This document shows, piece by piece, positions 13,437 to 14,657 of a stretch of DNA of 14,657 nt (position 1 is its first letter; the number at the start of each line of letters is the position of its first letter). The position numbers were made by a program, and so were the translations under genes. Origin of the DNA: an uncultured Streptococcus sp. GTDB taxonomy: Bacteria > Bacillota > Bacilli > Lactobacillales > Streptococcaceae. Where the stretch lies: contig CABSRC010000034.1 in NCBI GenBank assembly GCA_902480035.1, positions 1 through 14,657 on the forward strand, read 5' to 3'. A model generated the notes under the pieces. It was not told where the DNA came from. It saw nothing but the letters and a program-made list of their open reading frames with translations, and searched no databases.

Positions 13437-14507
13437 TTATAAACTATCCAAGGCATTCTTTTGTTCGTCATTGACGATATGGGTATATAAGTCGGTAACT
13501 TGTGTGCTGGCATGTCCCAGCTGGTGGCTAACTAAAACCTGTGATTTGGTAGCATCATAGAGACGAGTTGCTAATGTATGGCGAAGTTTATGGGGTGTCA
13601 CGCGGACTTTGAAGTCTTCTGAATACTTGGCGACCATCTTTTCAACGCTAGAAGCATCGATCCGGTTTGGAACACCTCGATACAAGGTCAGAAAGAGGGC
13701 TGTATCAGTCTTTTCTGTCTTGTACCGTTTGTCTCGGATAGCAAGATATTGCTCCAGATAAGGCTTAGCAAAGGCAGCAATATTGACTGAGTCTCGTTTT
13801 CCACCTTTTCGAGTGACGTCAATGACCATCATCTTAAGATTGAGGTCACGAAGGTCTAAGTTAACGGCTTCAGAGAGACGGACGCCAGAGGCGAGAAGGA
13901 GTGCTATAATGGCTAAATCTCGCTCTTTATTCTTATTAAAGGAGGATAAGGCGCGATTAGAGAGAGTTTGAGGGTACTCCTGGTCGATATAGTTAAGAAA
14001 ACCTTCTGTTTCATCTCCTAAAAAGAGTTTTTGTTTGATATTTTCGGCTCGCGCAGCCAAGGTTTCTTTCTTTTTCTTGGTAGCAACCTTCTTCATGACG
14101 TTACGGTAGAAATAAGGTTCCCCTTGCTCATTCTCAACCTCCTCAGTCAAGTATTTATAGAGACTAGAAAGTGCAGATAAAGTACGGTTAATGGTTGTTT
14201 GGGAAACACCGTTTTTCGTCGTATTGGCATTGAGTAGAGGACGTTCACGTAGGTAAAGAATAAAGGATTCCATGTCTTTCTTGGTCATGTGCTCCAGAAC
14301 GTCTAAAGGGATCTCGGACATGGTATCAGCATCCGATATACCAGATTCCAAAACCCAGGTAAAAAATCGATCGTATTCCTTTAAGTATTCGTACAAAGTT
14401 GTAAAACTGTAGGGAACGGCCAGTTTCGATTGATAATATTCCAATACATACCAGGGCATGACTTGTTTGAGTTTATCAATCCGTTCTAATAAGATCTCGC
14501 GTTTCAT
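13437..14507 (-). CDS. xerS: Tyrosine recombinase XerS
   Basis: This 356-residue recombinase acts alone at difSL to resolve chromosome dimers at the terminus, in place of the XerC/XerD pair of most bacteria; in this system FtsK activates it at the division septum. Residues 1 to about 130 form the core-binding SAM-like domain and about 165-356 the catalytic domain. The catalytic set is complete: Arg210 (GVRLSEAV), Lys234 (TRKGGKRD), His306 and Arg309 ([12 protein letters not shown]), His332 (QLGHAS) and nucleophile Tyr341 (DLYTHI). I chose the ATG at 14507 because GGAG lies 6 bases before it. An in-frame TTG at 14519 would add four residues but overlaps that site. The gene is transcribed toward the hypothetical gene, and its recombination target lies 51 bases upstream of the start codon. 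Confidence 0.95.
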   Translation of the reverse strand: MKREILLERIDKLKQVMPWYVLEYYQSKLAVPYSFTTLYEYLKEYDRFFTWVLESGISDADTMSEIPLDVLEHMTKKDMESFILYLRERPLLNANTTKNGVSQTTINRTLSALSSLYKYLTEEVENEQGEPYFYRNVMKKVATKKKKETLAARAENIKQKLFLGDETEGFLNYIDQEYPQTLSNRALSSFNKNKERDLAIIALLLASGVRLSEAVNLDLRDLNLKMMVIDVTRKGGKRDSVNIAAFAKPYLEQYLAIRDKRYKTEKTDTALFLTLYRGVPNRIDASSVEKMVAKYSEDFKVRVTPHKLRHTLATRLYDATKSQVLVSHQLGHASTQVTDLYTHIVNDEQKNALDSL

Positions 14508-14525
14508 GTTTTTCTCCAAATCTTT

Positions 14526-14542
14526 CTATACTAGTAGTATAG
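14526..14542. promoter_or_regulatory. 17-bp palindrome covering the xerS -10 box and start point
   Basis: CTATACTA and TAGTATAG flank a central G, giving a perfect inverted repeat with 8-bp arms. It includes the -10 hexamer of the xerS promoter and the expected transcription start, a typical operator position. Confidence 0.55.
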
Positions 14543-14564
14543 CATAGCCAGAAATATTTTTCAA
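14536..14564 (-). promoter_or_regulatory. Sigma-A promoter of xerS, overlapping difSL
   Basis: On the minus strand TTGAAA (14564-14559) is followed by exactly 17 bases and TATACT (14541-14536). The -35 hexamer is the last six bases of the 31-bp difSL site. Transcription should start near 14529, about 22 bases before the ATG. Confidence 0.75.
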
Positions 14565-14589
14565 GAAAATTATAGTTTTTCGGAAAGAT
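14559..14589 (-). other. difSL, the XerS recombination site (chromosome dimer resolution)
   Basis: The minus strand of 14559-14589 is 31 bases long, begins ATCTTTCCGAAAAA, has CTATAA in the middle and ends TTTTCTTGAAA. This agrees with the difSL site of streptococci and lactococci, which lies immediately upstream of xerS. It has two unequal arms around a short centre, as expected for single-recombinase binding. It marks the replication terminus, and such sites are also used by integrating elements that borrow the Xer machinery; no such element borders are seen here. Confidence 0.9.
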
Positions 14590-14657
14590 GATATAGGGTT
14601 TACTACCTTTAACCGAAAAAAATTTTTGAGCAAAAAATGTACTTTATTCCCGTGAAA

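Noticed and set aside
13783..13971. A 62-residue plus-strand frame inside xerS
   Set aside because: It is antisense to the catalytic domain of XerS and lacks a ribosome binding site.
14600..14640. A second, degenerate dif site after difSL
   Set aside because: CCGAAAAA followed by ATTTTTGA resembles the arms, but the centre is missing and the region is simply A/T-rich, so the likeness is probably chance.

Overview
The window reads as a low-GC Firmicute chromosome and almost certainly a Streptococcus of the mitis/sanguinis/parasanguinis kind. The evidence is a XerS-type single tyrosine recombinase with its difSL site, a pyruvate dehydrogenase-type operon in which the lipoyl domain sits on E3 rather than E2, and the order E1alpha-E1beta-E2-E3-lplA followed by xerS, which I recall from the pneumococcal chromosome. 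I cannot fix the species from sequence alone. The difSL site places the right edge at the replication terminus, where the chromosome dimer is resolved.

Layout. Positions 1-339 hold the 3' end of trmFO (tRNA m5U54 methyltransferase), closed by an intrinsic terminator. Positions 390-3263 are a self-contained transcription unit: an extended -10 promoter, two different alpha/beta-hydrolase esterases, an ATP-grasp ligase-like protein and a terminator. Positions 3264-8567 are the 2-oxoacid (pyruvate/acetoin) dehydrogenase operon: a regulatory region with a strong promoter, a cre-like site and a repeated 13-mer, then E1alpha, E1beta, a highly structured 218-bp gap, an E2 with two subunit-binding domains and no lipoyl domain, an E3 carrying the only lipoyl domain, and a terminator inside a larger folded element. 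Positions 8662-9687 hold lplA, which attaches lipoate to that E3 lipoyl domain.

Positions 9688-12506 carry a two-gene bacteriocin-associated module: a DUF1430-like multi-pass membrane protein and an ABC ATPase of the lactococcin-972-associated type. No bacteriocin precursor gene lies beside it. Positions 12507-12711 contain a possible 17-residue peptide ORF, inverted repeats and a strong promoter for a hypothetical protein (12712-13353). That gene shares a bidirectional terminator with the convergent xerS gene (minus strand, 13437-14507). The xerS promoter overlaps difSL, and its -10 lies in a 17-bp palindrome.

The central genes form one functional unit: E1 decarboxylates the oxoacid, the E3-borne lipoyl arm carries the acyl group to E2, E3 reoxidises the arm, and LplA supplies the lipoyl group. 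The best candidates for undescribed biology are the esterase-esterase-ATP-grasp operon, the structured RNA-like segments around the dehydrogenase genes, the orphan bacteriocin immunity/export pair, and the overlap of the xerS promoter with its own recombination site.
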